Positions 1 through 12,215 of a stretch of 64,000 bases of DNA are shown here, piece after piece. The notes beneath the pieces were generated by a model. The model was not told the DNA's origin. It saw only the letters and a list, made by a program, of their open reading frames with translations, and ran no database searches. The stretch lies in contig OY754967.1 in assembly GCA_963576475.1 (NCBI GenBank), positions 22,283,914 to 22,347,913 on the forward strand, written 5' to 3'. The translations under genes were made by a program, and so were the position numbers. The first letter of the stretch is position 1. Every line of letters begins with the position of its first letter. The DNA is from Molanna angustata (taxonomy: Eukaryota; Arthropoda; Insecta; Trichoptera; Molannidae).

Positions 1-389
1 CATGAAATGTAATCAATCGTATGTAATTTGTCAACGAAAAAACTGTTACCATCACATAAATTAGGGATACGGCGTGATATGTATTGACTACATAGGTTTT
101 TTTTCAAATTTACTACATTTTTGCTATCACAACAAATTTAAAAAATAGAAATATTTTTGATTTTACATGTAATGTATAAAAATTCTCATACTCGTATTAT
201 GAATTTTTTTTTGACTTAGTATACTTGTTTTTAATTTATACTCAAATATATATTATCTTTATATTTTAAATGTCTCCGTATACTTGTATATCAACTACAT
301 ATATATTATATAAAGAGCATTACAAAAATCAGTATGAAACACTTCATTTATAAGCAGGTAAAAATATTTTTATAATAATTTTAAAATTC
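1..389. other. AT-rich stretch without recognised gene
   Basis: Very AT-rich sequence with poly-T runs. I see no coding region, RNA or element boundary in it. Confidence 0.5.
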
Positions 390-530
390 GCGAGCAAGTG
401 GGCTCGCACCCAAGTGTCCGTCGCGACCAAATGGACTCGCACCCAAGTGTCCGTTGCACCCAAGTGTCCCGCAGCCAAGTGTCTCGCAGCCAAGTGTCCC
501 GCACCCAAGTGGCTGCAGCCAAGTGTCCCA
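390..530 (+). repeat. Short degenerate tandem array of a CAAGTGTCC-type motif
   Basis: About eight imperfect copies of a 12-16 base unit resembling CGCACCCAAGTGTCC lie head to tail, with interspersed TCGCGACCAAATGG and CTGCAGCC variants. The short ORFs read through it are products of the repeat (rhythmic PSVxQPSV in one frame, TLGC repeats on the other strand) and are not taken as genes. A related array in the opposite orientation lies at about 9226-9330. Confidence 0.7.
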
Positions 531-534
531 TTCC

Positions 535-1095
535 GATATGCCTGTATGGTTTGCCATAAAAAGCAAATATTTTACTGGTGAGCCAAAACATATCTTCCAA
601 GCAATACAAACATTACGGTATTTGTCCGAAGAATTACTGCAAGTTGTCGATCGAGTTATACAACGGAATGCGTACTTAGCAAATCCAGAAAATGTTCTGT
701 AGACAATGCTTGTTGATAAAAGAAAACACATTCGGGAGCTCGGTTATAGAAGGATTTTAAAAGCAAGACAAACCATTCGATAAAAAAGACTTAGGAATTT
801 CATACCACGGAAGATAAACTTTCAAGCTTTCGGTTATATTTAATCTTGTGTGATGTATCCTCACCCAATTCTGCGCCTTAGTGAAGATGATATAAAATCA
901 GTCATCAATATATCCATCAGGGAAATACAAAAATTTCCCTGTCACACCCAGGTTGTGGATAGGTGCGTCAAACTTGTGACAGAGGCTTCGAATAAGGTTT
1001 ATGGGCATGAAGCTAGAGATGGCTTCATTCGAGCAACACTGAAGTCCGAGATCAGTTATGTCTCTTTTCTCAAAAATCAGACTTTAAATGTATAG
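535..1095 (+). pseudogene. Decayed element-type coding region (one frame, three stops)
   Basis: One plus-strand frame runs from about 535 to 1095 and is interrupted by in-frame stops at 700-702, near 781 and near 841. Between the stops the translation is protein-like: DMPVWFAIKSKYF, then KHIRELGYRRILKARQ, then PCHTQVVDRCVKLVTEAS and ARDGFIRATLKS. I associate this combination with uncharacterised, repeat-borne proteins that are widespread in arthropod genomes, but I cannot name the family with certainty. It is a fossil fragment and not a functional host gene. The repeat array at 390-530 abuts its 5' side. Confidence 0.5.
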
Positions 1096-1784
1096 TAGAT
1101 AATATACAAAAAAAAGTTTAAAATACAGATAGCCAAAAGCCAAAGAATTCTACTCTATATATATTTTTTTTAAATATGTATAATGTAAATATGTACCACA
1201 CACAACAAATGGATGGTTGGTTGGGTAGGGTGTGGGTAGAACTCGACGTTCTGGGTCGTTTCGTTCTAGTAAAACGAGCAAAGAGTTGCACAGTGAAAAG
1301 TGAAAATTGAGTAAAAATAGGTAAATTTCTGTATTTTCAAAAACGTTTTGCGAACAGAAAAAATAAACTATCGATAAGAATTAAATTTATTCAGATTATT
1401 GAATCATTAAACAAGCATATAAATATAAGTAGTTTATTTTGAAAGTTTTAACTTGCTTAAAAAAATTACAAAAAAGGCGCGATTTTTGAAATTTTTCAAA
1501 ACTTTAGGTACAATGCGCGAACGGAAGATGTTAACCGATTTTAAATTTTTTTATGGCGTTTTTCTTCACATTACGATAGGCAACTTTTCCGCACTAAAGC
1601 GTTTCGAAATTCAAAAAAAACTTTTTTTCGACCCACCCTAATATTCATGTCAGTTGGCCACATTGGTTCTATACGAAGAGAAAACATTTTATGCAAAAAA
1701 AATATATAAAATGAAACAAAAACACAAAAATATGTACAGAATATTAGAAAAAGTAAATATAAATAATATTAAGTTACAGAATAA
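1096..1784. other. AT-rich stretch, no gene seen
   Basis: No coding region can be supported; the ORF at 1453-1641 is low-complexity. A short GT-rich patch (1210-1260) is the only compositional break before the tandem array. Confidence 0.4.
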
Positions 1785-2984
1785 ATAATGGGAATATAAA
1801 TATATACTGGGTCAGAAGTCATGGGCGGATAACCACCTCAGCAGTGCCTACCTACTTTTATAACTAAACACTCCCAACTATATAATAATGGGAATATAAA
1901 TATATACTGGGTCAGAAGTCATGGGCGGATAACCACCTCAGCAGTGCCTACCTACTTTTATAACTAAACACTCCCAACTATATAATAATGGTAATATAAA
2001 TATATACTGGGTCAGAAGTCATGGGCGGATAACCACCTCAGCAGTGCCTACCTACTTTTATAACTAAACACTCCCAACTATATAATAATGGGAATATAAA
2101 TATATACTGGGTCAGAAGTCATGGGCGGATAACCACCTCAGCAGTGCCTACCTACTTTTATAACTAAACACTCCCAACTATATAATAATGGTAATATAAA
2201 TATATACTGGGTCAGAAGTCATGGGCGGATAACCACCTCAGCAGTGCCTACCTACTTTTATAACTAAACACTCCCAACTATATAATAATGGGAATATAAA
2301 TATATACTGGGTCAGAAGTCATGGGCGGATAACCACCTCAGCAGTGCCTACCTACTTTTATAACTAAACATTCCCAACTATATAATAATGGGAATATAAA
2401 TATATACTGGGTCAGAAGTCATGGGCGGATAACCACCTCAGCAGTGCCTACCTACTTTTATAACTAAACACTCCCAACTATATAATAATGGGAATATAAA
2501 TATATACTGGGTCAGAAGTCATGGGCGGATAACCACCTCAGCAGTGCCTACCTACTTTTATAACTAAACACTCCCAACTATATAATAATGGGAATATAAA
2601 TATATACTGGGTCAGAAGTCATGGGCGGATAACCACCTCAGCAGTGCCTACCTACTTTTATAACTAAACACTCCCAACTATATAATAATGGGAATATAAA
2701 TATATACTGGGTCAGAAGTCATGGGCGGATAACCACCTCAGCAGTGCCTACCTACTTTTATAACTAAACACTCCCAACTATATAATAATGGGAATATAAA
2801 TATATACTGGGTCAGAAGTCATGGGCGGATAACCACCTCAGCAGTGCCTACCTACTTTTATAACTAAACACTCCCAACTATATAATAATGGGAATATAAA
2901 TATATACTGGGTCAGAAGTCATGGGCGGATAACCACCTCAGCAGTGCCTACCTACTTTTATAACTAAACACTCCCAACTATATA
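1785..2984. repeat. Tandem array, exact 100-bp unit, 12 copies
   Basis: The unit begins GGAATATAAATATATACTGG and ends CTCCCAACTATATAATAAT. It recurs with a strict 100-base period from 1791 to about 2984 (starts at 1791, 1891, 1991 ... 2891). Copies are almost identical. The visible differences are G to T at the second base of the unit in the copies starting at 1991 and 2191, and a C to T in CACTCCC (CATTCCC) near 2371. There are no spacers. Near-identity implies recent amplification or strong homogenisation. No ORF spans the units. Confidence 0.97.
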
Positions 2985-3221
2985 ATTTCATTTTCTATAA
3001 AAAATATACAAATTACGGTGTCAAAAAAATTTTTCATTTTTTTTTTAATAACATTCCCAGAACAAGCTTTTGCCTTGTGGGGCGTTATTAGTCTTGTGTA
3101 ATAATGAATGAATAAAAATTGTTTTTATGTAGATACTAATGATATTTACTATTTTGTCAACTTTATCATTCATAACTATAATTCGTATTTTTTAATACTC
3201 TAGTAGGTACGAGTATTTTAG

Positions 3222-4495
3222 AACTAGTTGCATGTAACACATGAGATCCAACTGTCGATGGCGATAGTATGTATAATTGAAGAATATGTACCAAGCTATT
3301 AACACAAATTTAACATTTTAAGGTATTTTTTTTATGTCAAGACAGTGTGAAGGTCAGTTTTTTTTCCTACCCAGAATATGAAAACACCATGATGGTGTGC
3401 ATGCATGTTTGGAGATTAAGTATCAAACTATTGATTCCCATAGATATAGTGTAGTGTATACTGCCTTACAAATTGTATGAAACAATTTCACTAAATTCAA
3501 ATTTTATAAAAAATTGTTAAGGAAAGTTGGACATGTACTTCTACAATGTTCATTCATATTTTTTTTAGAAAAAATTATATGGTTGGGGTGTTTCGGCTTT
3601 TTTCGATATTTTGAAAACCTTTGGAAATATTAGAAGTTAAACATGTAGGTAAATTTATCATAAAAAAATGAGTAACTGGAATTTTTTTGAAAAAATAAAT
3701 TTGAGATTTTGTATAATTTTAGCATGATGGTATGTTTGGAGATTTAAGTAGGTATTGAACTATTGAGTGAGATATTGTGTAGTGTATACTGCCGTACAAA
3801 TTGTATGAAACAATGTCATCACTACATTCATTTTTTATAAAAATTGATAAAAAAAGTTTGAGACGTACTACTACAATGTTCATCTTTTTTAAGAAAATTA
3901 AATTATCTAGTCGAGGTGTTTTGGCTTTTTTCGATATTTTTAGAAATATAGGCAGTTAAACGCGTACATTTATCATAAAAAATTATTTTCTTAAAAAAAA
4001 ATATTTGAAAAACTTAGGATTTTTTATTAATATTATATTTTTTAATAAATTTGAGATTTTGTATTTGTTTATATTTATATCAATTTTCAGCGTTCTAGCT
4101 ATTATGATTTTTGAGATATATGAAAAAGGAAAAATTTAATAGTTGATAACCCCTGACTTAAAAATTCTAAATTCTGAGTATAAAAGTTTTGTGGGCCTAT
4201 AAATATCTATATATTCTGAAATTTTGGGCTCTGTGCATTAAGCGGATCAAAATATATAAGGGGGACACACAGGCATACAGACACTAAATGTACCACTCCG
4301 AATTCTTAGTTAATCCATATATGCATAGATATGCCGCGAAGCCGCTATGTTGGTGTTTTTTTTTTTAAGTTCAAAGTTGAAAAAGCCGTGAAAAATATAG
4401 ACCTGGCATACAAATCTCGCGAATCTTTGCTTGAAACTGTGTCGATATGTTAAGAGAAATGAATTCTCATGAACAACAAATCAACAGTTGGATAA
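3222..4495 (+). mobile_element. Dispersed non-coding element, copy 1 (about 1.25 kb)
   Basis: The sequence from GCATGTAACACATGAGA at 3230 to ATCAACAGTTGGA at 4492 recurs at 11224-12215, with the head alone again at 16473-16566. Inner ends are inverted: TCCAACTGTCGAT at 3247 and ATCAACAGTTGGA at 4480. No long ORF is present, so it is a non-autonomous element of unknown superfamily. Interior blocks shared with copy 2 include GTTGATAACCCCTGACT and CCGAATTCT. Confidence 0.75.
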
Positions 4496-6653
4496 TATAA
4501 TATTTCGAAATTTCTGTTCACAAAACCTCTATTTTCATATAAATAACAGAAGATTTGAGACTAAAATATCGAAGTTTCATTAAAAGAAAAAAATACAACT
4601 AATTTTATTGAATGACTTAATTTGCGGGATTTTTCCGCACGAAATTTCCGTACACGCGCTGTATCACTAATTTCATAATATTAATTAATAAAAATATTTA
4701 AATCGAAAAAAAAAATTGAGATATGAATTTGAAAATAAAATGAACTAAGAAGTGAATACGACAGTTGATTCCTTAATTTCGATTTATTCAGTTTACGCGT
4801 ATAATACGGCAAGTATTGTTTCCAATAAAGGAAGGCATGAACTAGGGACATACCATTATATTATTTACACTTCTAATTTGGGTCGGGTTGATTTTTAAGC
4901 TCTTATCCAGATTACGCAAATTGACTAGTGCGAATCCAAGTTACATGCATACGTATTTATGTTACAATTGTGTAGCGCGCACGCATACGCCTCTATTTAT
5001 TACGCGCTAATCGGCGGTAAGTACATGGTAAGCCGTGCCGCGTCCAATTTACGCGCAATCCATATAAAGTTTGTTTGTATTGATGTCAAGTGACATGTGA
5101 AATGAACTTTCTAAAGACATAATATAATATAGAAGGAACTAGCGAGTATCGCAAGGATTTTCCTTGTACCATCTGGCATCTGGCAAGTGTATTCCTTATC
5201 GGGGATCACGGAAAAATGTTGTCGAGAAAAATAGAAACATTGTCAATGACATTCTATAAATCCCACAAAAAGTTTAAACACCGGTTTACAGATTGTAGAA
5301 TGAATATAATAGGTATACTGATGCTACTATCGAAAGTGTTAAAATCACTCACTCGCGAGTAATGTACTATAAGACGGGTTGGTACGACTCTTTCGACGGT
5401 TTACATCATTTCTGGATTTGGACAAGCGCATTCATGACGTCATCCGAGTGGGCGGTGCGCGATTGACAAATATGCTAAGGAATTCGACGACAACACTAAA
5501 AACGAACGGAAATCGAATTTGTACATCATTATTTGGTTATGCCGACTGGACACAGTGACCAGTGAATAGTGAAGTACGGATAACTTCACTGATACTCAAT
5601 TTATTTGTTTATTCTTAGATTAAATAGTTATCTACCAGGTATAGATGCCACCAAAATTTTGAGTCTTTTCGCCGTGAATTTACACATATACCAACCAAGC
5701 AGACACAAATATGTGATGTGCGCACCTACGTAACGGGTTCAAGTTGTTTTACGATAACTATACACTACCCATAGATAGGGTCAACGTGTTTGGAAACAAA
5801 CATTTTATTCACATTTACCTGTCAGTGCGAGTGAGTTGCAAAAAAACAAGATAAAATAAATTATCCGATACTTAAAAACGTTTGAAACTGTCATCTTGCA
5901 TTGCATGGTTGCAATGTAGTCCCCCAAGATTTTACGATTTTAAAATCGTTCATTCCAGACTCTTCAACTACACGCACTCGTTTCTAGACGATTAATATCG
6001 TAACTCTCCAAAATGTGGCGACTTGCCATTGGGTGCGTGTTAAAAAAATATTTGTCATGGTACCTGTTAGTTGCCCGAGAAGCAATATTAAATAAATTAG
6101 GTATTTTATGTTTAACGCCAGATATTGCTTTGCTACAAGCATGTAAACGAAAATTTAAAAACAAACTAGCATGATATTTTTTAGTAAATTGCCATTTTAA
6201 ACGAATAGATTTGAATTTAAAAGTTTACTCTTAGATAAGTTAACCCAATTTGTTGCAGGGTGTTTAAAAAGATAAACTATGTATTTTCTTTAGATTTTTG
6301 TATCATAAAGGACATAATACATATTATATACCACAATCTGGAGTAACCAGCAACGGGTATGTGGGTGTGAATTTCTTTATAAAAAAAGATATGTATATCC
6401 ACACGCCAATATTGTCTACATTCAGAATGTGTGGTGAACTTCATTGCTGAGCTATGCAAGATGTTATCAGTGGAAGCACAATTCAAAGCCGGTGCCTCAC
6501 AGCACTGTACACACCATGATATAATATATAATTTGATACGATGAACAAATAACATTTTGAACACATTATTTCATTCTTGTTTTCTTGGTAAATATTAACA
6601 CAAATGTAATTATACACCACTAATAATCAAGTATATTTTGTAAAATAACTTAC
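4496..6653. other. Probable 14-3-3 intron sequence, no gene seen
   Basis: The next 14-3-3 exons should lie on the minus strand below 6654, but I find no 14-3-3 coding block here, so this is taken as intron that continues out of the window. The ORFs at 5964-6164 and 6277-6564 show no recognisable protein features. Confidence 0.5.
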
Positions 6654-6953
6654 CAAAACGTCGTAACATATTTCTCTTAATTCTTTTTCAACTTTTTCTC
6701 TGTATTCTTTGGCCATCTGTTGTTTCCTCTCTGAGCCCTCCGTCTTCTGCTCGATGGAGGATATGACCCGCCAGGAGGAGCGTCGCGCCCCGACAACGTT
6801 TTTGTATGCAACAGAAAGCAGGTTCCTCTCCTCATTGGACAGTTCGACGCTCGTTTCCGTAACAGCTTTCATGGCCGCTGCCATATCATCGTACCGCTCA
6901 GCCTGTTCGGCGAGCTTGGCGCGCTGTACCAGCTCTTCCTTGTCCACGGACAT
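6654..6953 (-). CDS. 14-3-3zeta: 14-3-3 zeta-type protein, first coding exon
   Basis: 14-3-3 proteins are dimeric adaptors that bind phosphoserine or phosphothreonine motifs in signalling, cell-cycle and stress pathways. This exon encodes residues 1-100, starting [20 protein letters not shown] and continuing through [43 protein letters not shown] and [14 protein letters not shown]. This covers helices 1-4, including the dimer interface and the K/R/R part of the phosphopeptide pocket. The exon ends in frame at 6654 followed by a GTAAGT donor. The start is fixed by the conserved N-terminus. The rest of the protein (about 147 residues) is not in the window, so the following intron exceeds 6.6 kb. 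The zeta assignment rests on the close match in this exon. Confidence 0.95.
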
Positions 6954-7021
6954 CGTGCTGGGTTTAGCTGGCTCACTCTAACGGGGGGCACTCACTAGAT
7001 GATCTCTCTGCTATTCACCTC
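6954..7021 (-). promoter_or_regulatory. 14-3-3zeta: 14-3-3 5' untranslated part of exon with acceptor
   Basis: Upstream of the ATG the minus strand reads through a 68-base leader to a good acceptor, CCTTGTTACAG, whose AG is at 7023-7022. The coding exon therefore starts with untranslated sequence and must be preceded by at least one non-coding exon, probably in the CpG-rich region near 7.2-7.45 kb. Confidence 0.6.
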
Positions 7022-7225
7022 CTGTAACAAGGACAACTATATATGTCATACACTTGCCAAGCCACACCACACACATACAATCGCACCTTACAATGGAGGG
7101 CGAAAACCTTCAGGAAGACTAATCGTAAACGTCACATCCGATAAATCGAATCAATCGTACGAGTAATGTTTTCATCACCTGGTATTCGCCCAAGACACTA
7201 CTAGACTAGTGGGATGAGCTGAGAT

Positions 7226-7450
7226 GGTACTAGAGCGGGCCTACTTTGTGCTGCGGCATCTCCGCGAGGACTGCCGCGCGTCACGCCCATGCGGCGGCGG
7301 CGGTAGCGGGAGGAGACGTGTGTATGGCGCTGGCGGTTAGCGCACTCCCCCGGCCGGGCCCGGAATATTGATCGCCCGCCGTGTCCCGTCTGCCCACCCG
7401 CCCAACACTAGACGCGTCACCCGTCCGTCGTCCCGTGCGAATGCAACTTA
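7226..7450 (-). promoter_or_regulatory. 14-3-3zeta: CpG-rich region, probable 14-3-3 promoter or first exon
   Basis: In a window otherwise about two-thirds A/T, this stretch is rich in G, C and CpG (GGCGGCGGCGG near 7290, CCCCGGCCGGGCCCGG near 7348). It lies 200-400 bases upstream of the 14-3-3 leader exon, the position expected for a housekeeping promoter or non-coding first exon. The ORFs read through it on both strands look like consequences of GC content. Confidence 0.5.
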
Positions 7451-8040
7451 CAATGGTGGAATTAATGACAATGCGGCTTGAGAATCGATCCTTAACCTCG
7501 TGGCATAAGAGATCCGACATAACTACTACTCAACTCGCATACCATAAAAAATCACTCATTATGTTAGGGTACACCGCAATCGGGTCAAGGTTGAATAATA
7601 TAAACTTTACACCAGCGTTGCGTATTTATCAGAGGGGCTCCTGTTTTAGGATGACTGAAATGCAGTGCGTTGCACCCAAATCGACGTCGTTCCTCGACAT
7701 GTACATTCTAGACGATACAACTAAAACTGAAAATATTCTGATATACCACTGAAAAGATTGTTCGTTATCTTTTTCAATAAAAAAAATGTTCTTTCAAAGT
7801 ATTACTATACGATTTTTGTCAAAGGTGAATTCTGGATTTAGAAAAGCGACGGTGTACATATGAGAGGTGGAGACCAAATATTTCTAGGTAACCTTAAAAT
7901 ACGATTTGCGATCAAAAACCAACCGAAGCAGAACGCTTTAACGAAAGTATCAGCTAAAAGATGTGTATCGGACGAGACTTTGAAATAAGGTTGAATGTGC
8001 TCTAGATGAGTACACAATACACATTTGACTAAAAAACGTA

Positions 8041-8295
8041 ACGGGCAGAATGAACGGAGTCGCATGGTGGAATGGACAAGTAAAGAAAACAAGTGTAGGA
8101 TCTTCGATAAAAATATTGAGAACAGGGAATACTTCATCGAATTGGAGGGACGCAGTTCTTGTAACAATTTATAAATGGCGAGTACTATCGAGCCATCGTC
8201 AATATGCCGAGTTTGTATATTGTATTGGATTCCAGAACCATAAAATAAGAGTGTCACTGCAAGCGAATGAAGAGTTTTGTCGATGTGCAGGATAA
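8041..8295 (+). pseudogene. Collapsed LINE remnant
   Basis: The translation contains VAWWNGQVKK and, 20 residues later, SSNWRDAVLVTIYKW. These match two landmarks of the RTE-type LINE in this window (DAWWNESVK and [16 protein letters not shown]), which there lie about 200 residues apart. The piece is therefore an internally deleted, ancient LINE copy. No other part of the ORF is recognisable. Confidence 0.4.
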
Positions 8296-8299
8296 AAAA

Positions 8300-9220
8300 A
8301 AGATCTACGATTGAGTTGACTGTGGAAAAACTAATTTTAGAAGTGTGATTTTTCTTTTAAATAACCCAATATGTGCTAGTACAGTATTTAAAAATATACA
8401 TATTTCAGTGCCGAAAGTGTATCCGAAAAAAAAAAAATATATATATATATATTTATATTGAAAGTTTGAGAAACAGTTTGAGCAGTCATGAACACATTGT
8501 TCTAGTAGTGTAGGATGATAGTGAAAACACTGCGACCCACGCAGTCATATTATGCTAGTCAAAAAAATCTGTGGATCATTTATATTAGAAACGCATTAAA
8601 CATGTTTTATCAAGTGTAGTAATGGTAATTTAGGAAACACATTTTAACTGAAGTAGAGATGGTCAAGTCTACGAGACAAGAAAAATAAGCTAATGTTAGA
8701 AAGAAAAATCTGATATCTGCATTGCAGTCCGTATAAGGTATTACTTTCAATGAATATAAATTTTTGTTTACAACGATATTTTGTGCCAAATAAACCAATA
8801 CTTGTAATGAATAGTTACATTCCCGAACATATTTACAATACAATTTTATAAATATAGAAATAACGATAGAAGGGTTCGTTCCATTTTCTTAATCTACTTT
8901 TTCGTCTAGCACAAGAAAAGTAGTGTAATGAGTTTTAACCTCGCAATAATAAAAAAAAACCTTATACTAACATGGCTATTGTCCACGGTGAAAAGAGGAC
9001 ACCGAAAGAACAAAAGGAAGGAGGGCTTCTTGTTTTACATTTCTAAAGAAGCTATATTTTTAACAATAAGCATAGTTTTCAGGTATATTTAATTACCTGT
9101 TGGGAAATACAATATGTAATACCATATTATATTGTTGTCCCGCATAGAAACATGGAAAAAAAACCATTGGTCAACAAACTTTGAACTCTTTACGTCCAAT
9201 GACGCCAGAAATCTATTAAT
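8300..9220. other. No gene seen
   Basis: AT-rich sequence with a short (TA)n tract near 8440. I found no supported feature. Confidence 0.4.
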
Positions 9221-9225
9221 TTTCG

Positions 9226-9330
9226 GAAAGGGGCACTTGTATGCGACGGACACTTGTGTACGAGTCTGTTTGGTCACGACGGACACTTGTGTGTGGGCCC
9301 ACATGGTTGCGAGTACACTTGGTCGCGATT
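9226..9330 (-). repeat. Inverted relative of the CAAGTGTCC array
   Basis: GGACACTTGTG-type units (9257, 9289) with GGTCACGACGGAC and TTGGTCGCGATTTGG are the reverse complement of the motifs at 390-530. Both arrays also carry the GCGACCAAnTGG variant, so they are fragments of the same dispersed repeat in opposite orientation. Confidence 0.55.
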
Positions 9331-9339
9331 TGGCTTTAA

Positions 9340-10450
9340 AAATTTTTTGCTTAGGAATGAAGCGTCTCAGACTGATTTTTGTAAAAAATATATTAATAGA
9401 TATATTTTTAAGTCGAAACAATGTTAAAACTTGTATGAAGGTACTTTTAATTTTAATATTTATTCAGTAAAAATGTAAATACCTAATAATGGTGTTTTTT
9501 AGTAACACTGGGGGGCTACTCATGACATAGTCTCAATACGTTTATTATCTTGTCTTAATAAAAAAAAATAATAAATCAGTACCCGATCGTATCTTTTTTT
9601 AATATTTCTCTTCACTCAATAATAAAAATTTGTTAATAATTAATGATATTATTCAATTAATTTAACCTCAAAAATTGCTCTTAAGTCTGACGCTGATCTT
9701 AATCCTTTTTTTTTAATTTATTTGGCAGAACTATTATTTATAGGTATAGTTTCCTGCCATTTACAAGTATATTATTGTAGTATAAACAGTTGATGAGCCA
9801 CGTCGTGCGATCTTAATCTTACTTTAATCAACTTCACGAGTAGCCCTGCTGTTAAAAAAGTTTGATTTTTAAAATGCGATGTTAAATTGATGTGCCCTCT
9901 TAAATAGTGTATATTTAAGTAACATCCGAAGTCAATAAGACGGAATATTGGACATATACAACCGAGGAGGTAAAATGGTGAAATTTCGATATTGATGATA
10001 CGAATACCACTCAAGTGCGTCATATGACAAATACACATACTTTATACGAAGCGCTCTAACATGTAACATCCGTTATCAATCGTTACACACCATCCAGTCG
10101 TTAAAAACACATTCGTGTCTTGCCACTGATGTATGCTAACAAAAATCAAGATTTCAGACAATTACGCAAAATCAAAAGGACGTATAAGTATTCTTATCTG
10201 TTAATTAATTTGAGCGTTTAAAAACATATATTATACTAGGGCAAAATTTAGCAATTAGTAGTTTAGTTACAAGTTTAGTAATAATACTACTGAGAAGTCG
10301 CGGGGATTTAGATGCGACAAAAATATGCCAGTGAAATTGAAGGGTCTAAGTTATAATCATTATATGGATCATAAACCTGGAACGTTTCTTAACATATTCG
10401 TGACGCCCAGACAATGAAAATGTTCATGTGGATGTGCGACTAGGTTTGAT
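9340..10450. other. No gene seen
   Basis: AT-rich sequence. The ORF at 9772-10038 shows no family features. No element ends were identified. Confidence 0.35.
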
Positions 10451-10454
10451 AAAA

Positions 10455-10640
10455 TAAACACCCATATACGAAGACGCCTGGGGGTGCAGGATATACCCGA
10501 AAAGCTCCAAGAAAACAGACTGAGATGGTACGGACATGTTTGTAGAAGACCACAGAAATATATAGGGAAAGTAATCAAAAAAAGATCCAGAAAGAGGACA
10601 AAGGAAATAAGTGGTGTGACCAGTGAAAGTTGAAGGCACA
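10455..10640 (+). pseudogene. LINE reverse-transcriptase C-terminal remnant
   Basis: The plus strand reads RRLGVQDIPEKLQENRLRWY followed by GHVCRRPQ. This is the typical C-terminal sequence of insect endonuclease/reverse-transcriptase LINEs (ENRLRWFGHVxRRP). The piece is 5'-truncated, with no catalytic domain left. Confidence 0.6.
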
Positions 10641-10989
10641 GAAAGTAGACCCTATATTGAGTTTTCTCATCTACAAATGTCGAAAATTAAATTGTAGTAC
10701 AGTACCAATCACTGCCAACAAACGGATATGGTTGGTTGGAAGATATTAAATATTTATTTATTTATTTGGGACAATAACAACATTATTAACTAATATGAAC
10801 ATAAAACAATGAGTAAGGCCAAAAAACTGTCCACAAAGTACGTATTTACAGTAGATTCTGAAAAAGATTAATATTATATACTAAAAACTAAAAAAAATCA
10901 ACAAGGATAATGACGGAGATAGGGGAGGAACTGTAGAAATAGAAAAGTGGAGTAATGTGAGAGGTTTCGTCATTATTATATTAGCAGTT

Positions 10990-11195
10990 TGTTAGAATAT
11001 TGATGAACACTTCCTTGCACCCTGTGCAAGTGGCGAGTTTATTGCCGTGTGGCAATTTCTTCCAACTAACCAGTGTTTCCAGTCCAGAGAAGCAATATTT
11101 GCGTGAGAAATAAATTTCTCCTCTGCTGGGAATCGAACCCAGGACGCCCGCACAGAAACCGAACGGCTTACCAACTGTGCCATGGCGGTCGGCTG
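10990..11195 (-). mobile_element. tRNA-derived SINE (family A), fairly complete
   Basis: The minus strand begins with a tRNA-like head containing ATGGCACAGTTGGTAAGCCG (A-box region) and GGGTTCGATTCCC (B box), followed by a SINE body AGAAATTTATTTCTCACGC and a GGCAAT/CTTGCAC-rich tail. Fragments of the same family occur at 15940-16022, 19400-19490, 37061-37206 and 43810-43945. The cloverleaf is not good enough for a functional tRNA. Confidence 0.75.
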
Positions 11196-11223
11196 TTGTA
11201 ATATTGTTGACCTCGTTACTATT

Positions 11224-12215
11224 AACTAGTTGCATGTAACACATGAGATCCAACTGTCGATAGCGATAGTATGTATAGTTGAAGAATATGTACCAAACTA
11301 TAAACCCATAGATACAAATTATTGAATATTTTCAGATATTTTGTTTTCTATACAACATATGTAGGTATGTATGTCAAGATAGGATAGTATGGAGGAAGAT
11401 CCTTTTTCCTACCCAGAATATGCAAATAGCATGATGGTATGTATGTATGTTTGGAGATGAAGTATCAAACTATTAAGTCTTCTTACATATTGTGTATAGG
11501 CGACTGCCATACAAAATGTATGAAGCGATGTCGTCACTAAATTCAATTTTTAAAAAAATTGTTAAAAAAAAAATGAGATCTTCTACTACAATATTTATAT
11601 TTTTTATAGAAAATTAAATTATCTAGTTGGGGTGTTTCGGCTTTTTTCGATAATTGTAAAAGTTTTGGAAATATAGGCAGTTAAACTCATAAATTTATCA
11701 TAAAAAATATTTTTCTTAATAAAAAATGTTTGAGAAACCCTGGAATTTTTTTGAAAAAAATAATTTGAGATTTTGTATTTGTCTATGTTTGTACCAATTT
11801 TCAGCGTTCTAGCTTTTATGGTTTCTGAGATATATGGAAAAATAAAATAAAAATTCAAAAGTTGATAACCCCTGACTGAAACAAAAATTCAAAATTCCGA
11901 GTATAAAAGTTTTGTAGGCCTGTAACTGTTTATATATTCTGAAATTTTAGGCTCTGTAAATTGAGCGGATCAAAAGTTATAAGGGGGGGACGGACACACA
12001 CACACAGACACGCGAAATGTTCTACTCCGAATTCTGAGTAAATCCGTGTATGGAACATATATGCTGCGAAGCCTCTAAGTTGGTGTTTTTTGACTTCAAA
12101 GTTGGAAAAGCCGTGAAAAAAGTAGACCTCTCCATACAATTCTCGCGTATTCTGGCTTGATACATTGTCGATATGTTAAGAGAACAAAGTTCTCCTGAAC
12201 AAATCGACAGTTGGA
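11224..12215 (+). mobile_element. Dispersed non-coding element, copy 2 (about 1 kb)
   Basis: This is the second copy of the element at 3222-4495. It has the same head (GCATGTAACACATGAGA), the same inner inverted ends (TCCAACTGTCGAT at 11249, ATCGACAGTTGGA at 12203) and many shared interior blocks. Compared with copy 1 it lacks about 280 bases, so one of the two has an internal deletion or insertion. It abuts the SINE at 10990-11195. Confidence 0.75.

Noticed and set aside
381..731. Minus-strand ORFs with TLGC repeats over the short array
   Set aside because: Products of the tandem motif; the real decayed frame is on the plus strand.
1785..2984. CRISPR-like array
   Set aside because: The repeat is continuous without unique spacers and lies in a eukaryotic genome; it is a satellite-type tandem repeat.
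1..6653. Remaining 14-3-3 exons
   Set aside because: I looked on the minus strand for the conserved later blocks (for example the LNFSVFYYEI region) and found none.
7281..7752. ORFs on both strands at the CpG-rich block
   Set aside because: Explained by GC content upstream of 14-3-3; no domain or conserved motif seen.
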